Source: a virus
IMG/VR virus record: IMGVR_UViG_3300045135_000898
Span: 1 to 64,000 of that record
Direction: 5' to 3' (one strand)
Length of the DNA stretch: 64,000 nucleotides
Under the pieces are notes generated by a model. It was not told the DNA's origin and searched no databases. It saw only the letters and a list, made by a program, of their open reading frames with translations. Below are positions 1-6,015 of the stretch, one piece after another. The stretch's first letter is position 1; the number at the start of each line of letters is the position of its first letter. The translations under genes and the position numbers were made by a program.

Positions 1-427
1 TATACAGTTTCGAATAATGTGATTCCCAATCATTAGCAACTTTAGACGTTCCACGAACTGGAATACTATGAACCACTTCTGCTTCATACAGAGCGACTTC
101 AGCAACACGTTTTGCTTCTTCACAATCACCACAGCATGTACTAGTAGCAATAGACTTCAGTGCATCAACAAGAGTTTGCCAGTGTGATTTAGGGACTGCC
201 TTATCGTAATTTTCAACAATATACGTTGGACAGTTTGATTTGTGCTGATCTCCTTCTTTCACACCACAATCAGGACAGTCCGGACCAGCACCCCATTCTA
301 TATCAAGAACTTCTTGAAGAGCAAAGAACAATGACTCTGCTTCATGCTCTGTGATTTGATGCTTAAAGAATTCACCAATGATATCACAATACTCAATAGT
401 AATTGATTCACGATTTGCTTTAGCCAT
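1..427 (-). CDS. Phage protein with Cys clusters, C-terminus cut by window edge
   Basis: An open frame starts at an ATG at 427 and runs without a stop to position 1, so 142 residues are visible and the C-terminus is missing. It has CPDC at residues 51-54 followed by Cys66, and a second cluster CCGDC at 98-102, an arrangement that could hold zinc. I do not recognise the family. The start overlaps the end of the next upstream gene by 8 bases, as is usual in this operon, and it is the last visible gene of the transcript starting near 1025. Codon use matches its neighbours. Confidence 0.7.
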   Translation of the reverse strand, partial: MAKANRESITIEYCDIIGEFFKHQITEHEAESLFFALQEVLDIEWGAGPDCPDCGVKEGDQHKSNCPTYIVENYDKAVPKSHWQTLVDALKSIATSTCCGDCEEAKRVAEVALYEAEVVHSIPVRGTSKVANDWESHYSKLY

Positions 428-656
428 TTTTATTCTCCACTTTACGATACGCTACTGACCAATCACAACCCATAGCTGGACAGATCATTACTAATTCTGG
501 CAATCCGTTTTCATCAAACTCACCGCCATGTCCAGATAGAAAGTATGATCCAGACCATTCTGGTTTAGATTGGAACCAAACATGAGCAAGTTTCTTGTAT
601 AGCTTGAACTCAGCTTCAGTTAGGATTGCTCCGCCATCTTCAAGTAATTCAGGCAT
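420..656 (-). CDS. Hypothetical protein, 78 aa
   Basis: I place the start at the ATG at 656 rather than the TTG at 671, because GGAG lies at a proper Shine-Dalgarno distance before this ATG. The protein is acidic and aromatic-rich, with several Trp and Tyr and the cluster CPAMGCDW near the C-terminus, perhaps metal-binding. No signal peptide or membrane segment is visible and no family is recognised. It is translationally coupled to the genes on both sides and probably early-expressed with them. Confidence 0.6.
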   Translation of the reverse strand: MPELLEDGGAILTEAEFKLYKKLAHVWFQSKPEWSGSYFLSGHGGEFDENGLPELVMICPAMGCDWSVAYRKVENKNG

Positions 657-660
657 CACA

Positions 661-1002
661 TCACTCTCCAAACTTAGCTTTTAGACGCTCGTATTCAGCA
701 CGCTCTTTTTCTTCTTTCTTGGCAGCACGTTTCTCAGCAGCGACTTCTTTCTTGATACGTGCTTCCATTTCTTTAACAGTCTCAGGACGAGGAAACTTAA
801 CCATCAACTGCGTTCCACCATCGTAGCCATAGTATTCAGCTTCAAATTCAATAGCACTAGGATCATCAATGGAGTACTGAAGCGCCACTCGCTTCTGTTC
901 GTCTTTGAACAGCTTCATAATATCTTCAGGTGAACCTTTGATATCAGCCATTTCAAGACTTGGTGCATATGTTTTACGCATTACAGTTTTACGTACGATC
1001 AT
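661..1002 (-). CDS. Hypothetical early protein with charged C-terminal helix
   Basis: The 113-residue protein begins at an ATG preceded by AAGGAATT. The first 60 residues are mixed and the C-terminal 45 are very rich in Lys, Glu, Arg and Ala, predicting a long helix or coiled coil. It is the first gene after the early promoter at 1034-1062 and heads a three-gene unit continuing off the left edge. I do not recognise the family. Confidence 0.6.
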   Translation of the reverse strand: MIVRKTVMRKTYAPSLEMADIKGSPEDIMKLFKDEQKRVALQYSIDDPSAIEFEAEYYGYDGGTQLMVKFPRPETVKEMEARIKKEVAAEKRAAKKEEKERAEYERLKAKFGE

Positions 1003-1033
1003 GATATAATTCCTTAATTCATTTGATAGAGCT

Positions 1034-1062
1034 ATTATACCAAATAGAATCGAGAATGTAAA
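1034..1062 (-). promoter_or_regulatory. Early sigma70-type promoter
   Basis: On the minus strand TTTACA (1062-1057) and TATAAT (1039-1034) are 17 bases apart, and the -35 is part of GTTTAC as in T4 early promoters. It drives the genes ending at 661, 420 and beyond. Confidence 0.85.
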
Positions 1063-1109
1063 CAGTTTTATTGGATTATTTTGGAATAAGAATATAACCG
1101 AAAGGAATA

Positions 1110-1184
1110 TGGTGGGCCAGGAGTGAGTCGAACACTCTTCAATCCCTTATGAGGGGAACGCTTCTACCGATAAGCTACAAGCCC
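1110..1184 (-). tRNA. tRNA with CAT anticodon (Met, or Ile2 if lysidine-modified)
   Basis: The minus strand folds into a full cloverleaf of 75 bases with CCA encoded. The anticodon loop is CTCATAA, the T arm is GAGTG-TTCGACT-CACTC, and the acceptor pairs GGGCTTG with CTGGCCC, with one T-T mismatch at the sixth pair and a mismatch at the top of the anticodon stem. CAT would read AUG, or AUA if the C is converted to lysidine as in the T4 tRNA-Ile. It is the last gene of the RNA operon that starts near 2683. Confidence 0.85.
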
Positions 1185-1190
1185 AAAGAG

Positions 1191-1420
1191 GAGGAGCACT
1201 CGACCGGGTAGTCCCAATCCTTATCTCCATTATCTGCCCCCGTGCACAGAGGACTTACAAAGTGGTTCTTCACGGGCTAAGCCTGCTGTTTCTTCGCTCC
1301 CTCCCATTTAGACTCTGACGTTATCGCCGAGTGGGCCAGAGCGGAATATGCGATTTGGGCATCACCGTGAATATGTAAAGCATCCTCATGCCTGTTTAAG
1401 AGCCGCAATCGTGCTCCCTC
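1191..1420 (-). ncRNA. RNA unit 0, large branched domain
   Basis: A stem of 7 bp (GGAGCAC at 1193-1199 with GTGCTCC at 1411-1417, extendable past a one-base bulge) could close a 230-nt domain. Inside are smaller hairpins, for example CTCTG/CAGAG and CCCGTG/CACGGG pairs. The closing stem is short for its span, so this unit is less secure than the others. Confidence 0.4.
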
Positions 1421-1543
1421 CTACTTCGCCTATAACGCTCAGACGGTCTATATCCACCACAGATATAATGACAACCGTGTAAGAGGTCGGTTAAACCTTA
1501 TGAGGTAGGCCGGTTGGTTAGACCATTTTACCAGATGCTTTAT

Positions 1544-1639
1544 AAAACACACTAGACCGTGGCTGAGAGGCGGCCCCTTTATTCCGAAATCCTCGCCGTG
1601 GAGTCTAGAACACTTTCCACGCTTTACCTAGTGTGCTTT
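1544..1639 (-). ncRNA. RNA unit 1
   Basis: A 12-bp stem pairs 1544-1555 with 1628-1639, with one G-U wobble on the minus strand. Inside, CGTGGA pairs with TCCACG and GGCG with CGCC. The last four bases are shared with the start of unit 2, so the two stems abut or compete. Confidence 0.65.
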
Positions 1640-1729
1640 AGAATAGACTCTAGCGTGGCACCACCTCATCCTTCTGGACTCTGGGCTGACGTTCGATAAC
1701 GACCACATAGAGCTAAAGTCTATTCTAAA
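1637..1729 (-). ncRNA. RNA unit 2
   Basis: An 18-bp stem pairs 1637-1654 with 1712-1729, with a single U-G wobble on the minus strand; it may continue after a 5-nt bulge with GTGG/CCAC. An inner hairpin CGTT-ATCG-AACG is visible. It is the longest closing stem in the array. Confidence 0.7.
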
Positions 1730-1774
1730 GGCGGTTTTAGTTTTAAGACACAGACCGCAAACTGTTCCTTAGCA

Positions 1775-1859
1775 TTTAGAAAGCACACTGGGGTCTGGGT
1801 CACGTCATGAGGGCATCGACCATCCTCCCTCGACTAATCACCGCAATGTGCTTTCTAAA
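1775..1859 (-). ncRNA. RNA unit 3
   Basis: A 16-bp stem pairs 1775-1790 with 1844-1859, with one U-G wobble on the minus strand. GAGGG/CCCTC forms an inner hairpin. The closing stem is nearly the same sequence as that of unit 8 (one base differs on each strand). Confidence 0.7.
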
Positions 1860-1910
1860 GGTGAGGGTTTTACTATTTAACGACGGATAACCCACAACCA
1901 TGTCGAACAT

Positions 1911-1964
1911 AGGTTCTGTTAACAAGCATCTTCCGCTCTTCACCACGCTTAGTGGACAGAACCT
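1911..1964 (-). ncRNA. RNA unit 4, 9-bp hairpin in a less regular domain
   Basis: AGGTTCTGT (1911-1919) pairs perfectly with ACAGAACCT (1956-1964). The surrounding 1860-2070 is part of the same array but I could not find one closing stem for it; AAAGGTG near 1857-1863 could pair with CACCTTT near 1972. Confidence 0.5.
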
Positions 1965-2070
1965 CGGGTAACACCTTTACCGTCACGGACTTGACCTTGT
2001 TACAGGTAGTGCGTGCTCATCTTTCGATGTACCCTGGCACAATACACCGAATCCAAAAGGACCGGGAAAG

Positions 2071-2144
2071 GCACACTAGGGTCCATTTCGGGCTTGTTGA
2101 TGGAGTGACCTTGTTTGCTCCACGAACCTAATGTCCTAATGTGC
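2071..2144 (-). ncRNA. RNA unit 5
   Basis: GCACACTAGG (2071-2080) pairs with CCTAATGTGC (2135-2144) over 10 bp with one wobble on the minus strand. An inner hairpin uses TGGAG and CTCCA. It abuts unit 6 without spacer. Confidence 0.6.
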
Positions 2145-2238
2145 TTTAGAATAAAGACGGTTCTGATGCCACCTACAGAACTGGCTTCCCAATTAAGGTA
2201 CACACCTTGGCATATATGTCTGCAATCTTTATTCTAAA
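2145..2238 (-). ncRNA. RNA unit 6 with predicted pseudoknot
   Basis: A perfect 13-bp stem pairs 2145-2157 with 2226-2238. Inside, 2160-2165 can pair with 2176-2181 (GTTCTG/CAGAAC) and 2166-2171 with 2208-2213 (ATGCCA/TGGCAT); the order of these four strands makes an H-type pseudoknot. A further hairpin AAGGT/ACCTT lies in the long loop. It ends two bases from tRNA-Cys. Confidence 0.7.
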
Positions 2239-2239
2239 T

Positions 2240-2315
2240 TGGAGCTGAGTACAGGATTCGAACCTGTGTATAATGGATTTGCAATCCAGTGCCTAACCTC
2301 TCGGACCAACTCAGC
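2240..2315 (-). tRNA. tRNA-Cys (GCA)
   Basis: The 76-nt minus-strand cloverleaf encodes CCA and has the anticodon loop TTGCAAA. The acceptor is GCTGAGT paired with ACTCAGC, and the discriminator is U73, as expected for Cys. The D arm resembles the shortened form of plastid tRNA-Cys. It lies between RNA units 6 and 7 in the same transcript. Confidence 0.92.
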
Positions 2316-2317
2316 TT

Positions 2318-2407
2318 AAATTGGTCGGGGATTGGTCGGTAGTAGTCGCGACTCCAATACCTAGATGCATTTCGTCTTACATCTTTATCCCCGATAAACT
2401 TTAATTT
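2318..2407 (-). ncRNA. RNA unit 7
   Basis: TCGGGGAT (2325-2332) pairs with ATCCCCGA (2387-2394), and outside an asymmetric internal loop AAATT (2318-2322) pairs with AATTT (2403-2407). The last bases overlap the closing stem of unit 8. Confidence 0.6.
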
Positions 2408-2553
2408 AGAAAGAACACTGTGTAGGATTTGAACCTACGAGCGGGATATCTCCCTATTTGGCTGCCGTATGTTTTACGAGGACTCGAACCTCCACCAGAC
2501 CATCTGGACGACGGAATCGAACCGTCTTACTCCCAATCAATGTTCTTTCTAAA
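2405..2553 (-). ncRNA. RNA unit 8 carrying three T-arm-like hairpins
   Basis: A 13-16 bp stem (2405-2417 with 2541-2553, extending inward past a U-G wobble) closes a multibranched unit. Inside are three hairpins with seven-base tRNA T-loop sequences on the minus strand: TTCAAAT at 2433-2427, TTCGAGT at 2488-2482 and TTCGATT at 2521-2515, each on a 4-5 bp GC-rich stem. Two plain hairpins, CCAGA-TGG-TCTGG and GGGA-GATA-TCCC, lie between them. There is no D arm, anticodon arm or CCA, so these are not tRNA genes. Confidence 0.7.
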
Positions 2554-2689
2554 TCGATCTGCTTAATAGCATCAACAGATCAGAAACATTCCATGCTAAC
2601 CCTTCACTGAGTAGTTAATCTATGACGTTGTATGATTAACTTTTACTTGCCAACTCGTTTCATTGGTTGTTTCTTTAATTTATGTATCT

Positions 2690-2718
2690 ATTATAATCTA
2701 ACTTTCTCTAAAAGTAAA
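2690..2718 (-). promoter_or_regulatory. Early promoter of the RNA operon
   Basis: TTTACT and TATAAT are 17 bases apart on the minus strand, inside GTTTAC and TATAATAG as at the protein-gene promoters. The predicted start near 2683 leads into hairpins GATCTG/CAGATC and AGTTAATC/GATTAACT, then units 8 to 0. Confidence 0.8.
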
Positions 2719-3012
2719 CAATTATTTACATTATTTTTAGATCAATTTGTTATAACGTTATACCTACCTGTTATTTATGGGTGTTACCCCACAGCATACA
2801 CTCTGCTTTTTTGCTAAGTGGATTGGCCACCACTATGCGGAACTCTGTTTACCGGATCTTCCCAACTCGGCAAGAATTTCAGATCCTTCTTTTACGTCAT
2901 AAGATATATACCACAGGTCTAAGCACGTCTTAATTGCTGGATACTATATATCTATCTTCGACTCATGCTCTCACCAACCTCCAACCAACATACGGAGAGC
3001 TCAGGGTTCCTT
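2719..3012 (-). other. Non-coding stretch with strong hairpins
   Basis: No convincing gene is seen here. Read as minus-strand RNA it contains GATATATA/TATATATC, GGATCT/AGATCC and GCTCTC/GAGAGC hairpins, so it may be another structured RNA made by read-through from the gene ending at 3013, or a processing region. The A/T-rich part next to 2719 probably serves as upstream element of the promoter at 2690-2718. Confidence 0.4.
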
Positions 3013-3354
3013 TTATTCTACTACAATCCAATCAATGTTTGAAGGAGTCATGACGCTTTCGTAGCCGTCGTATTCATCAATGAAATAACGATCACCGTCA
3101 ACCATGTAAATTGCTAAGTCAGCGTGGTTACCTGATGCTTCAAGCAAACCCAATTCTTCAACGACTGCGACCAAATCAGGATCGTGCCTATCAAGGTGGC
3201 TATCGTAGCTTAGGTAAAGATCACCTTCTTTCATGAAGTAAGAATCTTTTTCAAACGCATCAACCAACTCAGGACGACGTTCTTTCAAAAGTTTAAGCGC
3301 TTCTTGACTTAAACCAAACCCGCCGTAGCAGGCGTTGTAAACTACCTTAATCAT
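3013..3354 (-). CDS. Conserved phage protein, 113 aa
   Basis: The protein starts MIKVVYNACYGGFGLS and has an acidic C-terminal half rich in Asp, Tyr and Ile. Proteins with this N-terminus are widespread in phages and bacteria, but I know of no assigned function. It is soluble with no membrane segment. It overlaps the upstream gene by one base and belongs to the short early operon from the promoter at 3554. Confidence 0.7.
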   Translation of the reverse strand: MIKVVYNACYGGFGLSQEALKLLKERRPELVDAFEKDSYFMKEGDLYLSYDSHLDRHDPDLVAVVEELGLLEASGNHADLAIYMVDGDRYFIDEYDGYESVMTPSNIDWIVVE

Positions 3355-3527
3355 TATCGCATTACCTTTGCAGTTGCAGTTAATTCAACGCCATCTTCAA
3401 TAGCCCAGATGAAACGATGATCATCTAAACATTTTTTCATGGCTTCAGCTTTAGTAGAACCTGAAACGTTTGTGTAAGTAACACCGCCTTTAGCAGTTTC
3501 AGAAATTGTAACGTTGAACTTATTCAT
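3354..3527 (-). CDS. Hypothetical small early protein, 57 aa
   Basis: I place the start at the ATG at 3527, which has GGAGGAA at the right distance; the ATG at 3542 has none and would lie in the leader. The sequence is Thr-, Ala- and Lys-rich and looks like one small mixed alpha/beta domain. No family recognised. First gene after the promoter at 3554-3582. Confidence 0.6.
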   Translation of the reverse strand: MNKFNVTISETAKGGVTYTNVSGSTKAEAMKKCLDDHRFIWAIEDGVELTATAKVMR

Positions 3528-3553
3528 AATGTATTCCTCCATTTGATAGTACT

Positions 3554-3582
3554 ATTCTATCAAATGATTAAGCAAAAGTAAA
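3554..3582 (-). promoter_or_regulatory. Early promoter
   Basis: TTTACT and TAGAAT, 17 bases apart on the minus strand, with the A/T tract GTGAAAAAAGTT just upstream. The -10 lies between repeats TTTGATAG and CTATCAAA, so it can sit in a hairpin. Drives 3354-3527 and 3013-3354. Confidence 0.8.
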
Positions 3583-3621
3583 CAACTTTTTTCACAGTTT
3601 TTAGAACTTGTTGTTATATCC

Positions 3622-3789
3622 TTATAACGATTCTCTTAAACGTTTTTCTACCTCGCGACAGTACTCAAGCGTACCTTCACAAATGAAATTTTCAGCAATG
3701 CCATTATAGTTTGTGTCGACTAAAGAAACGAGTATGCATTTTCCGTCTACACACTTGATCATATAGTCAATTGGTTTATCATTAGTCAT
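3622..3789 (-). CDS. Hypothetical small protein, 55 aa
   Basis: An ATG at 3789 opens a 55-residue frame ending in TAA at 3622. It starts MTNDKPIDYMIKC and has four Cys residues. The start overlaps the end of the upstream gene by 8 bases, the coupling seen throughout this operon, which supports it as a real gene despite its size. Function unknown. Confidence 0.55.
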   Translation of the reverse strand: MTNDKPIDYMIKCVDGKCILVSLVDTNYNGIAENFICEGTLEYCREVEKRLRESL

Positions 3790-3970
3790 AAACGACTTCC
3801 TTTAATGTTGAACCTTCAAAAACGTAATAGCAGCATACTCTTCCATAAGTAACCATGATTACATCTTTCACAGTAGGCGTGGTAGAGAAGTGTTCAATAC
3901 CACGCTTTTTCATATCGTTTTCAACAGTAGTCATACGAACGACGTTAGTTGCTACAGTTTCAGCTTGCAT
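3782..3970 (-). CDS. Hypothetical small protein, 62 aa
   Basis: ATG start at 3970 with GAGGAC upstream inside the preceding gene, which it overlaps by 11 bases. The protein is Val- and Thr-rich with two adjacent Cys near the C-terminus. No family recognised; it is the second gene after the promoter at 4180. Confidence 0.55.
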   Translation of the reverse strand: MQAETVATNVVRMTTVENDMKKRGIEHFSTTPTVKDVIMVTYGRVCCYYVFEGSTLKEVVYD

Positions 3971-4148
3971 ACATTGCGTCCTCTACAGAATTGATCAATT
4001 TGTAAAGATTACGAACGAATTCTTTATCTTCTTCCTTTTCAGGGTATGTGAAGAACATGTCCCACATTACTGAATCCCAACAAATCTCGCCGCCTTTATT
4101 ATTAGCGTCGACTGATTCCCAAAACGTAGTAAGCATGTTGTTAGTCAT
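3960..4148 (-). CDS. Hypothetical small acidic protein, 62 aa
   Basis: ATG start preceded by AAGGAATACATT, the leader sequence that recurs at other early genes here. The protein is acidic and aromatic-rich (three Trp, three Phe). First gene of the operon from the promoter at 4180-4208; function unknown. Confidence 0.6.
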   Translation of the reverse strand: MTNNMLTTFWESVDANNKGGEICWDSVMWDMFFTYPEKEEDKEFVRNLYKLINSVEDAMYAS

Positions 4149-4179
4149 AATGTATTCCTTGTTTCGATTTGATAGATCT

Positions 4180-4208
4180 ATTATACTGAATAGTCATACC
4201 AATGTAAA
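4180..4208 (-). promoter_or_regulatory. Early promoter
   Basis: TTTACA-17-TATAAT on the minus strand, with GAAAAAAGTT upstream of GTTTAC. Drives the small genes 4148 down to 3622. Confidence 0.85.
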
Positions 4209-4253
4209 CAACTTTTTTCATGGTTTTTAGAACTTTGAAGAATATCCTTATAA

Positions 4254-4685
4254 CTAAACGAACCACTTAGGATCGGTCGCGGTAAGCTTGACGATTTGAT
4301 TCCATAATGAAGTATCTTTAAACTCTTCAACCAACGTCATCTTGTTAATGTCAAAGCAGTACGATTCCTTTCCTGGGCGAATGTTTCTTACCGTGTAGTT
4401 TCGGTCAGTACACTCAAAGATACGGATCTTCTGTCCTTTCCCAGGTTCAATAAAGATAAGACGATCAACCGATACACATTTGCGAATCTGATTGTTTGTC
4501 GGAGTTTGATCAACGACGAAACAGTTCGCTTTATTGTATCGGCCCTGGGTCTTCACTTCAACCTTAGTACCGTCTGGCATAGTAAGATCCTTTTCACGAT
4601 CATACTTATCTTCGGAAAGTATAGCGCCGAATCGTTCAGCGATGATATCCTCTCCAAGTTTGCCTAGCTTTTCTATCCTAGTCAT
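4254..4685 (-). CDS. Putative PD-(D/E)XK nuclease-like protein
   Basis: The 143-residue protein begins with a helix containing Glu12 and then carries an Asp-rich strand followed by KVEVKTQGRY, in the layout E...D...ExK of the restriction-endonuclease-like fold. Such small proteins may act as endonucleases or DNA repair and processing factors in phages. The assignment rests on this one motif. It overlaps the start of no upstream gene but follows the epimerase directly (stop and start share a base), so both are probably co-transcribed. Confidence 0.5.
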   Translation of the reverse strand: MTRIEKLGKLGEDIIAERFGAILSEDKYDREKDLTMPDGTKVEVKTQGRYNKANCFVVDQTPTNNQIRKCVSVDRLIFIEPGKGQKIRIFECTDRNYTVRNIRPGKESYCFDINKMTLVEEFKDTSLWNQIVKLTATDPKWFV

Positions 4686-5656
4686 TACATCTTACCTTTA
4701 TAATATGGCGAGTTTGACATCCATTCATAGTAACGTTCAAACCCTTCTTCAACATCAACCTTAGGATCAAACCCAAAGTCACGACGAGCAGCATCGATAT
4801 TCAATGAACCACGACTTGGAAAGTCAGGATCACGTTCGCCACAATCAATTGAACCATTGCCTGCAATCTTAACTGCTAACTTAGCCGCATCAAGTAAAGT
4901 ATGACCGTGGCTCTTAGTAATGTTATACGTCTTATTGTCTGTATTAGGACTAAGAGCTGCTGCAACAATTCCTTCGGCTGCATCGTCAACATACGTAAAG
5001 TCAAGCGTTTCATCAGCGCCGTTCACTTTAAGTGTTTCGCCGCGCATTGCTTTTGAAAGGAACTTGGAGATTACGCGATCCTCGACATCAAGTGGGCCAT
5101 ACACCGCTGACGGGCGAAGTATGACATGCTTTAATCCTTCGTATTTTCGGCTGTAGTCTCGTACAAGCCATTCTCCTGCCAATTTCATAATTCCGTACTG
5201 TCCTTCTGGACGCATCTCAGAAGCTTCTATCGTGTCGTTTTTGAAGGGTCCATAAGACATCGAAGATGACATATAAAGGAACTTTTTAACCCCGTACTCA
5301 GCCGACAGTTCTAAAAGATGGAGAAGACCTTCGCTCATTACACGAGACCCTGCGCATGGATCAGCATTAACAACCTTTTGGCGAGGAAATGACGCAAGGT
5401 GCAATACAACATCAAAATTATCGTGCGTATGAAAAATGTAACGCATACTCGATTTATCACAAATGTCGAACGGGTAAATTCGAGAATGTTCGATCTTCTT
5501 AAGGCGTTCTGACATCAAATATTCAATTTCGTCACGAGGAATAATCGTGTAGTCAGTTTGGTTATCAACAACCACAACTTGATGTCCAAGATGTTCTAGT
5601 CGCTGAACAACGTTATGACCAATTAAACCTAGGCCGCCAGTGATAAGGAATTTCAT
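4685..5656 (-). CDS. NAD-dependent epimerase/dehydratase (extended SDR)
   Basis: This 323-residue protein is an extended short-chain dehydrogenase of the UDP-sugar epimerase/dehydratase type. The NAD-binding GGLGLIGH is at residues 7-14, a Ser-rich strand SSSMSYGP precedes the catalytic YGIMK (Tyr-x-x-x-Lys), and the length fits the family. It should interconvert or dehydrate a nucleotide sugar. No lipopolysaccharide genes accompany it, so a plausible use is supplying the sugar donor for the glycosyltransferase at 37196-38440; that link is inference. GGAGATATT precedes the ATG. Confidence 0.85.
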   Translation of the reverse strand: MKFLITGGLGLIGHNVVQRLEHLGHQVVVVDNQTDYTIIPRDEIEYLMSERLKKIEHSRIYPFDICDKSSMRYIFHTHDNFDVVLHLASFPRQKVVNADPCAGSRVMSEGLLHLLELSAEYGVKKFLYMSSSMSYGPFKNDTIEASEMRPEGQYGIMKLAGEWLVRDYSRKYEGLKHVILRPSAVYGPLDVEDRVISKFLSKAMRGETLKVNGADETLDFTYVDDAAEGIVAAALSPNTDNKTYNITKSHGHTLLDAAKLAVKIAGNGSIDCGERDPDFPSRGSLNIDAARRDFGFDPKVDVEEGFERYYEWMSNSPYYKGKM

Positions 5657-5667
5657 AATATCTCCAA

Positions 5668-5790
5668 TTAGAAACGGAAGTCTTTCTTAACGATACAGTA
5701 AGTAGTCATTGTACCGACGAAAGTAGCAAAGGCAACACCAAGAGCGATTTCAAGAGTGGCCATAACTTCAGGGGTGATAAGATTAAGCAT
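5668..5790 (-). CDS. Small membrane protein, 40 aa
   Basis: An ATG at 5790 with GGAATAA upstream encodes 40 residues with one hydrophobic helix at about 9-33 and a basic end KKDFRF. It directly follows the promoter at 5823. Function unknown; phage single-span peptides often act at the host membrane. Confidence 0.6.
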   Translation of the reverse strand: MLNLITPEVMATLEIALGVAFATFVGTMTTYCIVKKDFRF

Positions 5791-5822
5791 TTGTTTATTC
5801 CTTGTTTCCATTTGATAGATCT

Positions 5823-5850
5823 ATTATACCAAATCTGGAAATAATGTAAA
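5823..5850 (-). promoter_or_regulatory. Early promoter
   Basis: TTTACA and TATAAT with a 16-base spacer on the minus strand, GAAAAAAGTT upstream. Drives the membrane peptide at 5668-5790 and the epimerase. Confidence 0.82.
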
Positions 5851-5889
5851 CAACTTTTTTCACAATTTATAGAATAATTTATTATATGG

Positions 5890-6015
5890 TTATAACAAAA
5901 ATGAATAAGGGAGACCCTTATGTTTTCGGTCTCCCTTCTTTTGAGCTTTCTTACGATCTTTATGGACCGCAGATTTATTGAACTTCTTAGCGTGTTTAGC
6001 TACCGGATTGTTCAT
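5890..6015 (-). CDS. Small basic phage protein, 41 aa
   Basis: The frame from ATG 6015 begins MNNPVAKHAKKFNKSAVHKD and is rich in Lys, Arg and His, resembling a small conserved phage protein of the same opening; it could bind nucleic acid. The last 15 codons run through a strong inverted repeat at 5907-5937 that looks like a terminator, so the C-terminus doubles as RNA structure. Function unknown. Confidence 0.6.
   Translation of the reverse strand: MNNPVAKHAKKFNKSAVHKDRKKAQKKGDRKHKGLPYSFLL
5907..5937 (-). terminator. Terminator hairpin inside the end of a gene
   Basis: AAGGGAGACC (5907-5916) pairs with GGTCTCCCTT (5928-5937), 10 bp perfect; on the minus strand ATTCATTTTTG follows, and CTTTT follows on the plus strand, so it could act both ways. 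Confidence 0.65.

Larger units (their letters stand above)
1185..2683 (-). ncRNA. Structured non-coding RNA operon containing tandem long-stem units
   Basis: About 1.5 kb between tRNA-Met and the promoter at 2690-2718 has no credible protein gene but is filled with closed RNA units of 75-150 nt, each sealed by a 10-18 bp stem. Five stems carry one non-Watson-Crick position each, and in every case it is a G-U wobble when read as minus-strand RNA but A-C when read as plus-strand RNA, which supports minus-strand transcription. tRNA-Cys is embedded and tRNA-Met follows. The heptamer TTTAGAA or its complement borders most units. I do not recognise the RNA family; GOLLD, ROOL and T4 species 1/2 RNAs are known large or stable RNAs near phage tRNAs, but no match can be claimed by eye. 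Confidence 0.75.

Noticed and set aside
1560-1575. TPP riboswitch (CTGAGAGG-like segment)
   Set aside because: Only a short match on the plus strand; the rest of the thi-box structure is missing.
2000-2203. 67-aa protein frame in the RNA array
   Set aside because: No ribosome site and the sequence is explained by RNA units 4 to 6.
2405-2553. Three tRNA genes in RNA unit 8
   Set aside because: Only T-arm-like hairpins are present; no acceptor, D or anticodon arms can be formed around them.
1185-2683. GOLLD, ROOL or T4 species 1/2 RNA
   Set aside because: Context is similar but no recognisable consensus could be verified by eye; naming it would be guesswork.
2632-2817. 61-aa plus-strand frame
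   Set aside because: It crosses the promoter of the RNA operon, is A/T-biased, and lacks a ribosome site.
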